Below the pieces are notes generated by a model that searched no databases, was not told the DNA's origin, and saw nothing but the letters and a program-made list of their open reading frames with translations. A DNA stretch of 45,508 nt from Lysobacteraceae bacterium P (GTDB taxonomy: Bacteria > Pseudomonadota > Gammaproteobacteria > Xanthomonadales > Xanthomonadaceae): NCBI GenBank assembly GCA_005503055.1, contig SCOX01000018.1, positions 1 to 45,508 of the forward strand, in the 5' to 3' direction. The position numbers and the translations under genes were made by a program. Positions 30,136 through 39,632 of the stretch are shown here, piece by piece. How positions within the stretch are numbered: position 1 is the first letter of the stretch; the number at the start of each line of letters is the position of its first letter.

Positions 30136-30252
30136 GACACGATGCTGCAATGCGGCGAACCACTATGGGCGCTCGCTCGGCGCGCTGCAACCGTTACAGC
30201 GGCAACCGAGCCGGCGCCCTTGCACGGGTCCGGGATACACGTGAGAACGCGC

Positions 30253-30756
30253 TTAGCGGCGGCGAAAGGCCGCGTACCCGGCCCACGCTGCCAGCACGAC
30301 GAAGCAGATCAAGCTCCACCAGGGCATGGACAGCCCCAGGAATGTCCAGTCGACGTCGCCACAGTTGCCGGTGGCCGTCATCACTTTGCGCACGACATCC
30401 CAAGTGGACATCGTTTCGCGCATGAACGACAGCGGCGCGCCGCACGACACCGCACCTTGCGGCTGCATCTGCACCCACACGTGGCGCCCGGCGATCGCGA
30501 TGCCTGCCAGCGATGCCAGCAAAGCGCCCACACCGTACACGGTGCGCCCGAGCGCCCGCTTCGGCCCATGCAGCGCTCCCAGAAGGAACACGACGCCCAG
30601 CGCAGCGAAGGCAACGCGCTGGAAGATGCACAGATTGCAGGGCTCCAGGCCGTCGTGCAGCTGCAGGTAGATCGCGTACGCGAGCAAACCCGCACAGGCG
30701 AGGAAGCCGAGGAAGAACTGGAGGCGGAACGAGCCGCGCGCAGGTAGGGTCGTCAT
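30253..30756 (-). CDS. dsbB: Disulfide bond formation protein B
   Basis: Inner-membrane quinone reductase that reoxidises DsbA, 167 aa (E. coli 176). ATG 30756 starts 'MTTLPARGSFRLQFFLGFLA'; upstream sequence in the same frame belongs to the rplQ region. Four membrane segments are seen. Both redox pairs are present: Cys-Asn-Leu-Cys in 'EPCNLCIFQR' after the first helix, and single cysteines in 'AVSCGAPLS' and 'TGNCGDVDW' in the second periplasmic loop. The tail is 'GYAAFRRR'. Between the rplQ terminator and aroG; probably its own transcript. Confidence 0.94.
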   Translation of the reverse strand: MTTLPARGSFRLQFFLGFLACAGLLAYAIYLQLHDGLEPCNLCIFQRVAFAALGVVFLLGALHGPKRALGRTVYGVGALLASLAGIAIAGRHVWVQMQPQGAVSCGAPLSFMRETMSTWDVVRKVMTATGNCGDVDWTFLGLSMPWWSLICFVVLAAWAGYAAFRRR

Positions 30757-30870
30757 GGACGCAAAGCTTAACCGCCATTTGCGTCGCGTTGCACAGGCGT
30801 TCGTCCCGATTGCCCGCGTCGCTCGCACGCTTCGTCGCAGTCCGGGCAAGTCTTGAAAGCCACGAAAAGC

Positions 30871-30896
30871 AAAAGCCCCGGCGGAACCGGGGCTTT
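30871..30896 (-). terminator. Intrinsic terminator of the S10-spc-alpha superoperon
   Basis: AAAGCCCCGG (30872-30881) and CCGGGGCTTT (30887-30896) form a GC-rich hairpin followed by TTTTGCTTTT on the - strand, 27 nt after the rplQ stop. Confidence 0.92.
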
Positions 30897-30922
30897 GCAG
30901 AATCTTCCGTGTCGCCGGCGAA

Positions 30923-31297
30923 TTACTCCGCGGCGGCTTCCGGACGATCGACGAGCTCGACATAGGCCATCGGCGCGTTGTCGCCAGCGCGGAAACCGCA
31001 CTTGAGGATGCGCAGGTAGCCGCCCGGACGGGCTTGGTAACGCGGGCCGAGCGTGGTGAACAGCGTGCCCACGGCTTCCTTGTCGCGCAGGCGCGAGAAG
31101 GCGAGGCGGCGGTTGGCGACGCCGTCGACCTTGCCAAGCGTGATGAGCGGCTCGGCAACGCGACGCAGCTCCTTCGCCTTCGGCAGGGTCGTGCGGATGA
31201 TGCCGTGCTTGATCAGCGAGGCCGCCATGTTGGTGAACATGGCATCGCGGTGTGCACTGGTGCGGCTGAACTTACGGCCGGCTTTCTGGTGGCGCAT
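30923..31297 (-). CDS. rplQ: 50S ribosomal protein L17
   Basis: Large-subunit protein at the exit-tunnel side, 124 aa (E. coli 127). ATG 31297 gives the canonical '[20 protein letters not shown]', with CAGGAA upstream; the longer frame is untranslated leader. The core '[13 protein letters not shown]' and '[20 protein letters not shown]' match the family, and a short acidic tail 'RPEAAAE' follows. Last gene of the alpha operon, but separated from rpoA by an unusually long 281-nt spacer. Confidence 0.97.
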   Translation of the reverse strand: MRHQKAGRKFSRTSAHRDAMFTNMAASLIKHGIIRTTLPKAKELRRVAEPLITLGKVDGVANRRLAFSRLRDKEAVGTLFTTLGPRYQARPGGYLRILKCGFRAGDNAPMAYVELVDRPEAAAE

Positions 31298-31578
31298 GAG
31301 CGTGGTTCCTGTGGAATGTTGGGACGTTGGATTTCGCTGTCGCCATCCAGGCGTTGCAACTTGGACTGCGGATGGTCCGAACCGACCGCTCCCTGGCCGG
31401 AGAACCGCAGGGCTTGGGCCCCGTCGGTTGAACATGCGGCGCCCGAGGACGAGCGCCGCACTTGAAACACTACTGCTGCCATCCGTGGCGGAACACGGCC
31501 GGCTCCGGGGAGCCCGGCGCGGTCATCGTGACCGGGCGTTCGTCCTGGCGCGCGGCAGTGCCGCGCAAACGCCAGCAC
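31298..31578 (-). other. Long structured rpoA-rplQ spacer
   Basis: 281 nt where most gammaproteobacteria have a few tens. It includes a perfect 7-bp hairpin GCGGCGC/GCGCCGC (31436-31459) and other GC-rich inverted repeats near 31495-31545. No ORF or promoter is convincing. Confidence 0.6.
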
Positions 31579-32577
31579 TCACCCCATCATCCCGTGGGAA
31601 GCGATCCCCGCCGGCGGCCAGTTCTCGAGCTTCATGCCAAGGGAGAGACCGCGCTGGGCGAGCACTTCCTTGATTTCCGTGAGCGACTTCTTGCCGAGGT
31701 TCGGCGTCTTGAGCAGCTCCACTTCGGTCTTCTGGATCAGATCGCCGACGTAGTAGATGCTCTCGGCCTTGAGGCAGTTGGCCGAACGCACGGTCAGTTC
31801 GAGGTCGTCGATCGGACGCAGCAGGATCGGATCGATGCCGCTGGTGGCCGGCTTCGCCGCACCGCGATCGCGGTGGGTGAAATCGCCGAACACCGACAGC
31901 TGGTCGGTCAGGATGTCGGCCGCAGTGCGGACCGCTTCCTCGGCGTCGATCGTGCCGTTGGTCTCGATGTCCAGGACCAGCTTGTCCAAGTCGGTGCGCT
32001 GCTCGACGCGGGCCGCTTCAACGGCATACGCGACGCGGCGAACCGGCGAGAAGCTGGCGTCCAGCATCAGGCGACCGATGGCACGGGTTTCCTCGTCCGG
32101 ACGACGACGCGCGGCAGCCGGCTGGTAGCCGAATCCGCGTTCGATCTTCAGACGCATGTTGAGCGCGGTGTCCTTGGTCAGGTGCGCGATCACATGATCC
32201 GTGTTGAGGATCTCGACGTTGTGGTCGGTCTTGATGTCACCCGCGGTGACGATGCCCGGGCCCTGCTTGTTGAGCGACAGGGTGGCCGACTCGCCGGTGT
32301 GCATGCGGATGGCAACGTCCTTGAGGTTCAGCAGAACCTCAAGCACGTCTTCCTGCAGGCCTTCGACCGTGGTGTACTCGTGCAGCACGCCATCGATCTC
32401 GACTTCCGTGATTGCGAAGCCCGGGATCGACGACAGCAGCACGCGGCGCAGCGCATTGCCGAGCGTATGGCCGTAGCCACGCTCCAGCGGTTCGATGACG
32501 ACCTTGGCACGGTTGCCCGTAAGGCGCTCGATCTGAGGGCCGCGCGGGCGCAGCACCTGGTTTGCGGTAACCGTCAT
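31579..32577 (-). CDS. rpoA: RNA polymerase alpha subunit
   Basis: Scaffold subunit of RNA polymerase, 332 aa (E. coli 329). AGGAG precedes the ATG. The N-terminal dimerisation domain has '[20 protein letters not shown]' and '[19 protein letters not shown]'. The C-terminal domain that contacts UP elements and activators has '[20 protein letters not shown]' and '[20 protein letters not shown]'. A linker of about 15 residues joins them. Follows rpsD by 18 nt. Confidence 0.98.
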   Translation of the reverse strand: MTVTANQVLRPRGPQIERLTGNRAKVVIEPLERGYGHTLGNALRRVLLSSIPGFAITEVEIDGVLHEYTTVEGLQEDVLEVLLNLKDVAIRMHTGESATLSLNKQGPGIVTAGDIKTDHNVEILNTDHVIAHLTKDTALNMRLKIERGFGYQPAAARRRPDEETRAIGRLMLDASFSPVRRVAYAVEAARVEQRTDLDKLVLDIETNGTIDAEEAVRTAADILTDQLSVFGDFTHRDRGAAKPATSGIDPILLRPIDDLELTVRSANCLKAESIYYVGDLIQKTEVELLKTPNLGKKSLTEIKEVLAQRGLSLGMKLENWPPAGIASHGMMG

Positions 32578-32595
32578 GTGTTGGCGTCTCCTGGA

Positions 32596-33225
32596 TTACT
32601 TCGAGTACAGCTCGACGATCAGCGCTTCGTTGATGTCTGCCGGCAGATCGGCACGGTCCGGAACAGCCTTGAACACGCCAGCGAACTTCTTGCTGTCGAC
32701 TTCGATCCACGACGGCGAGAGGTCCATCTGCTGCGACACGGACAGGGATTCCTGCACGCGAAGCTGCTTCTGGGCGCGCTCGGCCAACGCGATCGCGTCG
32801 CCGGCCTTGACCTGGTACGAAGGCAGGTTGACCGACTTGCCGTTGACCGTGACGCCGCGGTGCGAAACCAGCTGGCGGGCGGCCGGGCGAGTCACCGCGA
32901 AGCCCATGCGGTAGACCACGTTGTCCAAGCGGGTCTCGAGGAGCTGCAGCAGGTTTTCACCCGTGTTGCCCTTCTTGTTCGAGGCCTTCTTGTAGTAGTT
33001 GCGAAACTGACGTTCCAGCAGACCGTAGATACGCTTGACCTTCTGCTTTTCACGCAGCTGGGTGGCGTAGTCGGACAGCTTGCCCTTGCGGGCAGTGGGA
33101 CCGTGCTGGCCGGGCTTCTGCTCCAGCTTGCACTTGGAATCGAGCGCGCGGACCGACGACTTGAGGCCGAGATCGGCGCCTTCGCGACGGGCGAGCTTAC
33201 AGGTGGGACCAATATAACGAGCCAT
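32596..33225 (-). CDS. rpsD: 30S ribosomal protein S4
   Basis: Primary 16S rRNA-binding assembly protein, 209 aa (E. coli 206), and in E. coli the repressor of the alpha operon. Starts '[19 protein letters not shown]', ends '[11 protein letters not shown]'. The S4 RNA-binding domain is visible as '[20 protein letters not shown]' and '[14 protein letters not shown]'. Only one cysteine in the N-terminal region, so it is the zinc-free type. GAGGAG upstream lies beside the rpsK stop. Confidence 0.98.
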   Translation of the reverse strand: MARYIGPTCKLARREGADLGLKSSVRALDSKCKLEQKPGQHGPTARKGKLSDYATQLREKQKVKRIYGLLERQFRNYYKKASNKKGNTGENLLQLLETRLDNVVYRMGFAVTRPAARQLVSHRGVTVNGKSVNLPSYQVKAGDAIALAERAQKQLRVQESLSVSQQMDLSPSWIEVDSKKFAGVFKAVPDRADLPADINEALIVELYSK

Positions 33226-33239
33226 GTTCTTTCAGCTCC

Positions 33240-33632
33240 TCAGACGCGACGCTTCTTCGGCGGACGGCACCCGTTGTGCGGGATAGGCGTCACGTCGATG
33301 ATGTTCATGATCTTGTAACCGACGTTGTTCAAAGAACGAACGGCGGACTCACGGCCCGGACCCGGACCCTTGATGCGCACTTCCAACGACTTCACGCCGT
33401 AGTCGAGCGCAGCACGGCCGGCCTTCTCGGCGGCGACCTGCGCGGCGAACGGGGTCGACTTACGCGAACCGCGGAAACCCGCGCCGCCCGAAGTCGCCCA
33501 CGACAGCGCATTGCCCTGGCGGTCGGTGATCGTGATGATGGTGTTGTTGAAAGAAGCGTGGACGTGGGCGATGCCGTCGGTGACGACACGCTTGATCTTC
33601 TTCTTGGTTTTGGCAGCAGCCGGCTTAGCCAT
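33240..33632 (-). CDS. rpsK: 30S ribosomal protein S11
   Basis: Platform protein of the small subunit, 130 aa (E. coli 129). Lys-rich N-terminus '[15 protein letters not shown]', conserved core '[19 protein letters not shown]' and '[18 protein letters not shown]', and C-terminus '[11 protein letters not shown]'. AAGGA precedes the ATG. 14 nt to rpsD, 11 nt from rpsM. Confidence 0.98.
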   Translation of the reverse strand: MAKPAAAKTKKKIKRVVTDGIAHVHASFNNTIITITDRQGNALSWATSGGAGFRGSRKSTPFAAQVAAEKAGRAALDYGVKSLEVRIKGPGPGRESAVRSLNNVGYKIMNIIDVTPIPHNGCRPPKKRRV

Positions 33633-33643
33633 GGTCTAAGTCC

Positions 33644-34000
33644 TTACTTCCTGATGGCCTTGCGCGGACCCTTACGGGTACGAGCATTGGTCCGGGTACG
33701 CTGGCCACGCAGCGGGAGACCGCGACGATGACGCAGGCCGCGGTAGCAGCCCAGGTCCATCAGACGCTTGATGGCGATGCCGATTTCACGGCGCAGATCG
33801 CCTTCAACCACGTACTTGCCGACTTCGGCGCGCAAACGCTCGACTTCAGGCTCAGACAGGTCACGGATCTTGGTGGTCGAGGTGACGCCAGCGGCATCAC
33901 AGACCTTCTTGGAACGGGTACGGCCGATGCCGTAGATGCTTTGCAGCCCAACCCAGACATGCTTCTGGGCAGGCAAATTGACGCCCGCAATACGCGCCAT
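33644..34000 (-). CDS. rpsM: 30S ribosomal protein S13
   Basis: Head protein contacting the P-site tRNA and the 50S bridge, 118 aa as in E. coli. Starts '[19 protein letters not shown]'; helix-hairpin '[18 protein letters not shown]'; basic C-terminal tail '[14 protein letters not shown]' reaching the tRNA. TTGGAGA lies upstream. First gene of the alpha operon here because rpmJ is missing and a 235-nt spacer separates it from secY. Confidence 0.98.
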   Translation of the reverse strand: MARIAGVNLPAQKHVWVGLQSIYGIGRTRSKKVCDAAGVTSTTKIRDLSEPEVERLRAEVGKYVVEGDLRREIGIAIKRLMDLGCYRGLRHRRGLPLRGQRTRTNARTRKGPRKAIRK

Positions 34001-34235
34001 AACGCGATCTCCAACTGATTTGGCGGCCAGGACGGATTAATCCCGGCGGAGTGAACTGGAAAGTTTAACAAGGTCTCGGGTTAATAGGAAGCCCTGCCGC
34101 ATCCCGGAGGACGCGGCAGTGCCCGGCATGGGGAGTGTGCCCATGCTCCGGCGACGAAACCGGACTGGTCGGACAAGGCGATGGAACCGCCCTGCCCGGC
34201 CCCGCGCGCTACTCTTGCGCGCGAAAGGTCCGGAA
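34001..34235 (-). promoter_or_regulatory. secY-rpsM spacer, candidate alpha-operon leader
   Basis: 235 nt with no rpmJ. Two hairpins are visible: CTGCCGC/GCGGCAG (34094-34119) and GCATGGG/CCCATGC (34126-34146, extendable by CCGG/CCGG). The first is followed by no T-run. In E. coli, S4 binds a pseudoknot in the rpsM leader; I cannot show that fold here. No good promoter was found. Confidence 0.45.
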
Positions 34236-35600
34236 TCACCCGCGCGCGAGACCGCCGCGCGAGCCGCCCTTCAAGTTCGCCTTCTTCAGCAGGCTCTCGT
34301 ACTGATGCGACATCAGATGAGCCTGGATCTGGGCGATGAAATCCATGACAACCACGACCACGATCAGCAGCGAGGTGCCGCCGAAGTAGAACGAGGTGCC
34401 CAGTTCGGTACGCATGACCTCCGGGAGGAGGCACACCAGCACCAGATAGGTCGCGCCGGCCGCCGTCAGGCGGGTAAGCACACCATCGATGTAGTCGGCG
34501 GTCGCCTTGCCCGGACGGATGCCCGGGATAAGCGCGCCCGACTTCTTCAAATTATCCGCCGTTTCCTGCGAGTTGAACACCAGGGCGGTGTAGAAGAACG
34601 CAAAACCGACGATCAGACCCGCGTACAGGATCATGTGCAGCGGCTCGCCCGGGTTCAGCCACTGACTGACACGGTGCAGAACCGAGCCCGAGTTGCCCTG
34701 GCTGAACCAGTTGGCCGCCGTCGCCGGGAACATCACGATGCTCGAGGCGAAGATGGCCGGGATCACGCCCGACATGTTGAGCTTCAGCGGCAGGAACGAC
34801 GATTGGTTCATGTACGCGCTGCGGCCGCCCTGGCGACGGGCGTAGTTCACCGTGATCCGGCGTTGGCCACGTTCCACGAACACCACGAAGAACGTGAAGG
34901 CCAGGACGATGGCGACCACCACGATCGCGACGAGCGCGCTCATGTCGCCGTTGCGGATCTGCTCGAACATGCCGAATACGGCAGCCGGTAGACCAGCCAC
35001 GATGCCCGCGAAGATGATCAGCGAAACGCCGTTGCCGATGCCGCGCTCAGTCACCTGCTCGCCCAGCCACATCAGGAACATGGTGCCCGCAGTCAGCGCG
35101 AGGACGGCCGTCAGGATGAAGCCCGGGCCCGGGTTGTAGACCACCTGGATGCCCTGGCTCGCACCGCCGGCCTGCAGGGCCGTAGCGATGCCCCAAGCCT
35201 GGAACACGGCAAGCGGAATCGCACCCATGCGCGACCACTGGTTGATCTTGCGACGGCCCGACTCGCCTTCCTTCTGGATGGCCTTCAGGCTCGGCACGAT
35301 CTGCACCAGCAGCTGCACGATGATCGACGCCGAGATGTACGGCATCACGTTCAGCGCGAACAGGCTGAAGCGGTGAAGCGCACCACCGGAGAACATGTTG
35401 AACATGTCCACGATGGTGCCCTTCTGCGTCTCCATGAGCTGGAGCATCGCCTCCGGATTGACGCCCGGCACCGGGATGTAGCAGCCGATGCGGTAGACAA
35501 TCAGGGCACCGACCACGAACAGTAGGCGCTGGCGGAGCTCGGTGAACTTGCCGAGTCCGCCGCCGATACCGGCTACCGCGTTGCTACCGCTGCGCGCCAT
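34236..35600 (-). CDS. secY: Protein translocase channel subunit SecY
   Basis: Ten-helix core of the SecYEG channel in the inner membrane, 454 aa (E. coli 443). Cytoplasmic N-terminus '[20 protein letters not shown]'; plug and pore region '[20 protein letters not shown]'; ribosome/SecA-contacting loops '[18 protein letters not shown]' and '[18 protein letters not shown]'. The C-terminal tail is basic and Gly-rich ('[12 protein letters not shown]'). GAGGAG precedes the ATG. Last gene of the spc operon in this organism. Confidence 0.98.
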   Translation of the reverse strand: MARSGSNAVAGIGGGLGKFTELRQRLLFVVGALIVYRIGCYIPVPGVNPEAMLQLMETQKGTIVDMFNMFSGGALHRFSLFALNVMPYISASIIVQLLVQIVPSLKAIQKEGESGRRKINQWSRMGAIPLAVFQAWGIATALQAGGASQGIQVVYNPGPGFILTAVLALTAGTMFLMWLGEQVTERGIGNGVSLIIFAGIVAGLPAAVFGMFEQIRNGDMSALVAIVVVAIVLAFTFFVVFVERGQRRITVNYARRQGGRSAYMNQSSFLPLKLNMSGVIPAIFASSIVMFPATAANWFSQGNSGSVLHRVSQWLNPGEPLHMILYAGLIVGFAFFYTALVFNSQETADNLKKSGALIPGIRPGKATADYIDGVLTRLTAAGATYLVLVCLLPEVMRTELGTSFYFGGTSLLIVVVVVMDFIAQIQAHLMSHQYESLLKKANLKGGSRGGLARG

Positions 35601-35607
35601 CCGTCGA

Positions 35608-36045
35608 TTACTCCTCGACCTTGCCGCCGGCCGCTTCGATCGCGGCCTTCGCGCCGGCCGTGGCGGCGATGCCCTTCAGCACGAACTTCTTGGTCACTTC
35701 GCCCTTGACTACGATCTTGGCCTGCTTGGAGGTGCTCGGCACCAGCTTGGCGGCCTTCAGGGCGGCGAAGTCGACGTCACCCGCCGGCAGCTTGTCCAGC
35801 TGGTACAGCAGCACTTCGGCCGTGTCGCGGGCAAGCTTGGAGCGGAAACCGATCTTGGGCAGACGACGCTGCATCGGCATCTGGCCGCCTTCGAAGCCGG
35901 CCTTGATCTTGCCCTTGCCCGAGCGCGCGAACGAGCCCTTGTGGCCGCGACCGGCAGTCTTGCCCAGTCCGGAACCGATACCGCGACCGACGCGGGTGCG
36001 CTCGGTACGGGCGCCCTCGGCGGGCTGCAGAGTGTTGAGACGCAT
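35608..36045 (-). CDS. rplO: 50S ribosomal protein L15
   Basis: Late-assembly large-subunit protein, 145 aa (E. coli 144). Glycine-rich N-terminus '[20 protein letters not shown]' and '[15 protein letters not shown]' are family hallmarks; the globular C-terminal part ends '[12 protein letters not shown]'. GAGGAG upstream, 5 nt after rpmD and 7 nt before secY. Confidence 0.98.
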   Translation of the reverse strand: MRLNTLQPAEGARTERTRVGRGIGSGLGKTAGRGHKGSFARSGKGKIKAGFEGGQMPMQRRLPKIGFRSKLARDTAEVLLYQLDKLPAGDVDFAALKAAKLVPSTSKQAKIVVKGEVTKKFVLKGIAATAGAKAAIEAAGGKVEE

Positions 36046-36050
36046 GATGA

Positions 36051-36251
36051 TTACTCCTCGACTCGGACGAGGTAATGGAGCTGATTGATCAGGCCACGCA
36101 CCTGCGGGCTGTCCTTCAGTTCACGCACGTCATTGAGCTTGTTCAGGCCCAGCGCACGCACCGACAGGCGGTGACGCGACTGGGTGCCACGCAGACCCTT
36201 GACCAGGCGCACCTTGACGGTGCCGCCGGCGGCGACTTCGTTCTTAGCCAT
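36051..36251 (-). CDS. rpmD: 50S ribosomal protein L30
   Basis: Small large-subunit protein, 66 aa (E. coli 59), with a few extra N-terminal residues ('[10 protein letters not shown]'). The core '[19 protein letters not shown]' and '[20 protein letters not shown]' is typical. Its ATG overlaps the rpsE stop by 8 nt, so the two are translationally coupled. Confidence 0.97.
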   Translation of the reverse strand: MAKNEVAAGGTVKVRLVKGLRGTQSRHRLSVRALGLNKLNDVRELKDSPQVRGLINQLHYLVRVEE

Positions 36252-36786
36252 GGTTCAGCTCCTCCACCTTCTTGCCGCGCTTGGCCGCAATCTTGGCCGG
36301 CGAGTGCATGTCGCCCAGACCCTTGAGGGTAGCGCGAACCAGGTTGATCGGATTGCGCGAACCCACAGCCTTGGCCAGCACATTCTTCACGCCCACGGCT
36401 TCAAGGACGGCGCGCATCGCGCCACCGGCGATGACGCCAGTACCCTCGGAAGCAGGCTGCATGAACACGCGGGCGGCGCCGTGACCGGCCTTCACCGAGT
36501 GCCACAGGGTGCCGTTGTTCAGATCGACGTTGGACATCGACTTGCGGGCGTACTCCATCGACTTCTGGATCGCGACCGGCACTTCGCGCGCCTTGCCGTA
36601 GCCGAAGCCGACCTTGCCGTTGCCGTCGCCCACCACCGTCAGCGCGGTGAAGGTGAACTGGCGGCCGCCCTTGACGGTCTTGCTGACGCGGTTGACCGCG
36701 ATCAGCTTCTCGATCATGCCGTCGTCGATTTCTTCGCGGTTACGGTCGCGATCACGACCCCGCGGTGCACGTTGTTCTTCTGCCAT
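36244..36786 (-). CDS. rpsE: 30S ribosomal protein S5
   Basis: Decoding-site accuracy protein and mRNA-entry helicase component, 180 aa (E. coli 167). ATG 36786 begins '[19 protein letters not shown]', a charged extension common in this lineage; the upstream in-frame ATG is in the spacer. RNA-binding region '[20 protein letters not shown]', then '[19 protein letters not shown]' and C-terminal '[16 protein letters not shown]'. Only a weak ribosome site. The 161-nt spacer before it is unusual. Confidence 0.97.
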   Translation of the reverse strand: MAEEQRAPRGRDRDRNREEIDDGMIEKLIAVNRVSKTVKGGRQFTFTALTVVGDGNGKVGFGYGKAREVPVAIQKSMEYARKSMSNVDLNNGTLWHSVKAGHGAARVFMQPASEGTGVIAGGAMRAVLEAVGVKNVLAKAVGSRNPINLVRATLKGLGDMHSPAKIAAKRGKKVEELNHG

Positions 36787-36947
36787 TTCGATAGCTCGGT
36801 AGTTGAGGAATTTGCGGCGTTGCCGCTTATCGTTGTGATGTACAGCGGGCGGATCGTGGCCTCGGGAATCCGTGGACACGCCCGGCGCAATCCGCGCCGG
36901 CGGAACGAACCTGCGGCGTGGGGACGAATCCCCACGCCTTCAAGCCA
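36787..36947 (-). other. Long structured rplR-rpsE spacer
   Basis: 161 nt inside the spc operon where about 15 is usual. Contains a perfect 9-bp hairpin GGCGTGGGG/CCCCACGCC (36915-36938) 9 nt after the rplR stop, and CCGGCGC/GCGCCGG (36882-36900). The first is not followed by a T-run. Confidence 0.7.
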
Positions 36948-37301
36948 TCAGAACTGCAGGCCACCCTCGCGGGCGGCGTCGGCCAGGGCCTTGATGCGGC
37001 CGTGGTACCGGTAGCCCGAGCGGTCGAACGCGACCTTCTCGACGCCAGCGGCCTTGGCCTTCTCGGCGATGGCGCGGCCGACCTTGACGGCGGCGTCCGC
37101 GTTCTTACCGTTCTTCAGGCCTTCCTTGACGTCGGCTTCAAGGGTCGAAGCCGCAGCCAGGACCTTCGAGCCATCGGCGGTGAAGACCTGGGCATACAGA
37201 TGCTGACCGGTACGCAGGACCGACAGACGCGGCACTCCGAGTTCGCGGATGTGCGAGCGGGTCGACTTGGCGCGGCGCAGGCGGGCGGTGTTCTTGTTCA
37301 T
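36948..37301 (-). CDS. rplR: 50S ribosomal protein L18
   Basis: 5S rRNA-binding protein of the central protuberance, 117 aa as in E. coli. Basic N-terminus '[20 protein letters not shown]'; conserved '[18 protein letters not shown]' and the C-terminal '[20 protein letters not shown]' ending in 'GGLQF'. Follows rplF by 29 nt. Confidence 0.98.
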   Translation of the reverse strand: MNKNTARLRRAKSTRSHIRELGVPRLSVLRTGQHLYAQVFTADGSKVLAAASTLEADVKEGLKNGKNADAAVKVGRAIAEKAKAAGVEKVAFDRSGYRYHGRIKALADAAREGGLQF

Positions 37302-37330
37302 GTACTTGTCTCCGAAAGCTGAAGGACCGA

Positions 37331-37858
37331 TTAGGCCTTCTTGGCTTCCTTGCGGATGATGACTTCGCCAGCGTACTTCACACCCTTGCCCTTGTAGGGC
37401 TCCGGCGGACGGACACCACGGATCTTGGCGGCGAATTCACCGACCTGCTGCTTGTCGGCGCCGGTGACCACGATTTCGGTCTGGGTCGGCGTGGCGATGG
37501 TGATGCCGGTCGGAGCCTGCAGCAGCACCGGGTGCGAAAAGCCCAGTGCGAGATTCAGGTCCTGGCCCTGCATCGAGGCGCGGTAGCCGACGCCGACGAG
37601 CTCGAGCTTGCGCTCGAAACCCTCGGAGACGCCCTTGACCATATTGGCCAGGATTGCGCGCAGCGTGCCGGTCAGCGGGATCAGCGCGGCGTTCTCGGTG
37701 GAGAACGTGGCCTCGCCGTTCTCGAGGCTCAGGTTGATGCCGGCCGGCTTGGCGATGCTCAGGGTGCCCTTCGGGCCCTTGGTGCTGATCGACTCGGCCT
37801 GGATGTTCAGCTCGACGCCCTTAGGGAGGACGACCGGCTTCTTGGCAACTCGGGACAT
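37331..37858 (-). CDS. rplF: 50S ribosomal protein L6
   Basis: Large-subunit protein near the factor-binding stalk base, 175 aa (E. coli 177). ATG 37858 gives '[17 protein letters not shown]'; the longer frame start is in rpsH. Two repeated L6 folds; C-terminal signature '[20 protein letters not shown]' is intact. Ribosome site GGGAGGAAT upstream. Confidence 0.98.
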   Translation of the reverse strand: MSRVAKKPVVLPKGVELNIQAESISTKGPKGTLSIAKPAGINLSLENGEATFSTENAALIPLTGTLRAILANMVKGVSEGFERKLELVGVGYRASMQGQDLNLALGFSHPVLLQAPTGITIATPTQTEIVVTGADKQQVGEFAAKIRGVRPPEPYKGKGVKYAGEVIIRKEAKKA

Positions 37859-37871
37859 ATTTATTCCTCCC

Positions 37872-38270
37872 TTAAGCCACGAAGCACAGAACCTCACCGC
37901 CGACGCCCTGTTGGCGCGCCTGCGCATCGGTCATGATGCCCTTCGAGGTGGAGATGATGGCGATACCGAGGCCATTGAGGACCTTCGGCAGTTCGGCCTT
38001 GCCGCGGTACTGACGCAGGCCCGAGCGGGAGAAGCGCTGTAGACGCTCGATCACCGGCTTGCCTTCGTAGTACTTCAGCGAGATTTCGAGTTCGGACTTG
38101 CCGGCGCCGATATCGGTCACGCGCGAGTCGAGGATGTAGCCCTCGTCCTGCAGAACCTTGGCGATGGCCACCTTGACCTTCGAAGACGGCATTTTCACCG
38201 TCTGCTTCCGGACAGCCGCCGCATTCTTGATGCGGACCAGCATGTCGGCGATGGGATCAGTCATGCTCAT
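37872..38270 (-). CDS. rpsH: 30S ribosomal protein S8
   Basis: Primary 16S rRNA-binding protein, 132 aa (E. coli 130), and in E. coli the translational repressor of the spc operon. Begins '[17 protein letters not shown]'; C-terminal RNA-binding motif '[18 protein letters not shown]' and 'GGEVLCFVA'. Preceded by a hairpin-rich 158-nt spacer. Confidence 0.98.
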   Translation of the reverse strand: MSMTDPIADMLVRIKNAAAVRKQTVKMPSSKVKVAIAKVLQDEGYILDSRVTDIGAGKSELEISLKYYEGKPVIERLQRFSRSGLRQYRGKAELPKVLNGLGIAIISTSKGIMTDAQARQQGVGGEVLCFVA

Positions 38271-38428
38271 GTAATTGCACCTATGAGTAGCACCGATATC
38301 CGCGGAATTGCGAATTCAGTTGTAGTGCCGACGCGGGAACGGAAAGTTCCCGTCGGCGGCCCCGCCCTGTCGGCCGGGGCCTGACGCGAGCGAGCCGGCA
38401 AGTCTAGCAGACTCGCCGGCGTCTCGTG
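38271..38428 (-). promoter_or_regulatory. Hairpin-rich rpsN-rpsH spacer
   Basis: 158 nt where about 30 is usual. Three consecutive hairpins: GGGAAC/GTTCCC (38335-38351 region), GGCCCCG/CGGGGCC (about 38358-38381) and GCCGGCAAGTC/GACTCGCCGGC (38394-38420, one mismatch). The last sits directly after the rpsN stop. Might be an attenuator, a processing site or a repressor target; no T-run is visible. Confidence 0.65.
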
Positions 38429-38734
38429 TTACCAGCTGGCTTTGCGCAGACCGGGAACGTCGCCGTTCATGGTCGCCTTGCGCAGCATGTTGCGGCCGAG
38501 GCCGAACTTGCGGTAGACGCCACGCGGACGGCCCGAGAGCTCGCAGCGGTTGCGCTGACGGCTCGGCGAGGAGTCGCGCGGCAGCTTCTGCAGCTTGGTG
38601 ACGGCGTCCAGCTTGTCTTCGTACGAAGCGGTCTGGCTGGAGATGATCTTCTTCAACGCGTCGCGCTTGGCGCCGTGCTGCTTCGCCAGCTTCGCCCGCT
38701 TGATCTCGCGGTTGACCATGGAGGTCTTAGCCAT
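38429..38734 (-). CDS. rpsN: 30S ribosomal protein S14
   Basis: Head protein of the 30S, 101 aa as in E. coli, the long zinc-free form. Starts '[19 protein letters not shown]'; conserved C-terminus '[20 protein letters not shown]' then '[12 protein letters not shown]'. No CxxC pair, so no zinc-type paralogue is implied. Follows rplE by 15 nt. Confidence 0.98.
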   Translation of the reverse strand: MAKTSMVNREIKRAKLAKQHGAKRDALKKIISSQTASYEDKLDAVTKLQKLPRDSSPSRQRNRCELSGRPRGVYRKFGLGRNMLRKATMNGDVPGLRKASW

Positions 38735-38749
38735 TGTTCAATCCTCGAG

Positions 38750-39292
38750 TTAGTTGCGGAACGGGAAGCGGAAGGCTTCCAGCAGGGCCTTGGCTTCGGC
38801 GTCGGTCTTCGCGGTCGTGGTGATCGCGATGTCCATGCCGCGCAGGGCGTCGACCTGGTCGAAGTCGATTTCCGGGAAGATGATCTGTTCCTTCACGCCC
38901 ATGTTGTAGTTGCCGCGGCCGTCGAACGAACGACCCGACACGCCGCGGAAGTCACGCACGCGCGGCAGCGAGATGTTGATCAGGCGGTCCAGGAACTCGA
39001 ACATGTGGGCGCGACGCAGCGTCACCTTGCAGCCGATCGGCCAGCCGTCGCGGATCTTGAACGAAGCCACCGACACGCGGGACTTGGTCACGATCGGCTT
39101 CTGGCCGGCGATCTTCGTCAGATCGGCCACGGCGTTTTCCAGGATCTTTTTGTTGGTCGCGGCTTCGCCGACGCCCATGTTGATCGTGATCTTGGACAGA
39201 CGCGGCACTTCCATCGGGTTCGAGTAACCGAACTTTTTGGTCAGGGCCGGGACGACTTCGTCCTTGTAGAACTTTTCAAGACGGGTGGTCAT
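38750..39292 (-). CDS. rplE: 50S ribosomal protein L5
   Basis: 5S rRNA-binding protein contacting P-site tRNA, 180 aa (E. coli 179). Begins '[20 protein letters not shown]'; core '[20 protein letters not shown]' and '[20 protein letters not shown]'; ends '[12 protein letters not shown]'. In E. coli, S8 represses spc translation by binding near this start; a matching site was not demonstrated here. Confidence 0.98.
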   Translation of the reverse strand: MTTRLEKFYKDEVVPALTKKFGYSNPMEVPRLSKITINMGVGEAATNKKILENAVADLTKIAGQKPIVTKSRVSVASFKIRDGWPIGCKVTLRRAHMFEFLDRLINISLPRVRDFRGVSGRSFDGRGNYNMGVKEQIIFPEIDFDQVDALRGMDIAITTTAKTDAEAKALLEAFRFPFRN

Positions 39293-39303
39293 TTGAGCAT
39301 TCC

Positions 39304-39618
39304 TCAGGCGTCAACCGCCTCACCGCTGGAGCGGAACACACGCAATTTGCGTCCATCCTCCAGCACCTTGAAACCGATGCGCTCACCCTTGCCAGTGGCC
39401 GGGTTGAACAGCATCACGTTGGAAATGTGGATCGGCGCTTCGCGCTCGACCACGCCGCCCGGCTGTCCAGCCTGCGGATTCGGCTTAGTGTGGCGCTTGA
39501 CGACGTTGACGTTGGACACGACGACCTTCTCGCCGAGCACACGCACTACGTCGCCCTTCTTGCCCTTGTCTTTGCCGGTGGTGACGATCACCTGATCGCC
39601 CTTGCGGATACGGTTCAT
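39304..39618 (-). CDS. rplX: 50S ribosomal protein L24
   Basis: Assembly initiator protein of the large subunit, 104 aa as in E. coli. KOW motif '[20 protein letters not shown]' at the N-terminus, then '[16 protein letters not shown]' and '[17 protein letters not shown]'. First gene after rplN; ribosome site AGGAAT upstream. Confidence 0.98.
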   Translation of the reverse strand: MNRIRKGDQVIVTTGKDKGKKGDVVRVLGEKVVVSNVNVVKRHTKPNPQAGQPGGVVEREAPIHISNVMLFNPATGKGERIGFKVLEDGRKLRVFRSSGEAVDA

Positions 39619-39632
39619 ATCTATTCCTCCGC

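Noticed and set aside
31462-33318. 618-codon open frame opposite rpoA and rpsD
   Set aside because: Shadow of conserved ribosomal and polymerase genes.
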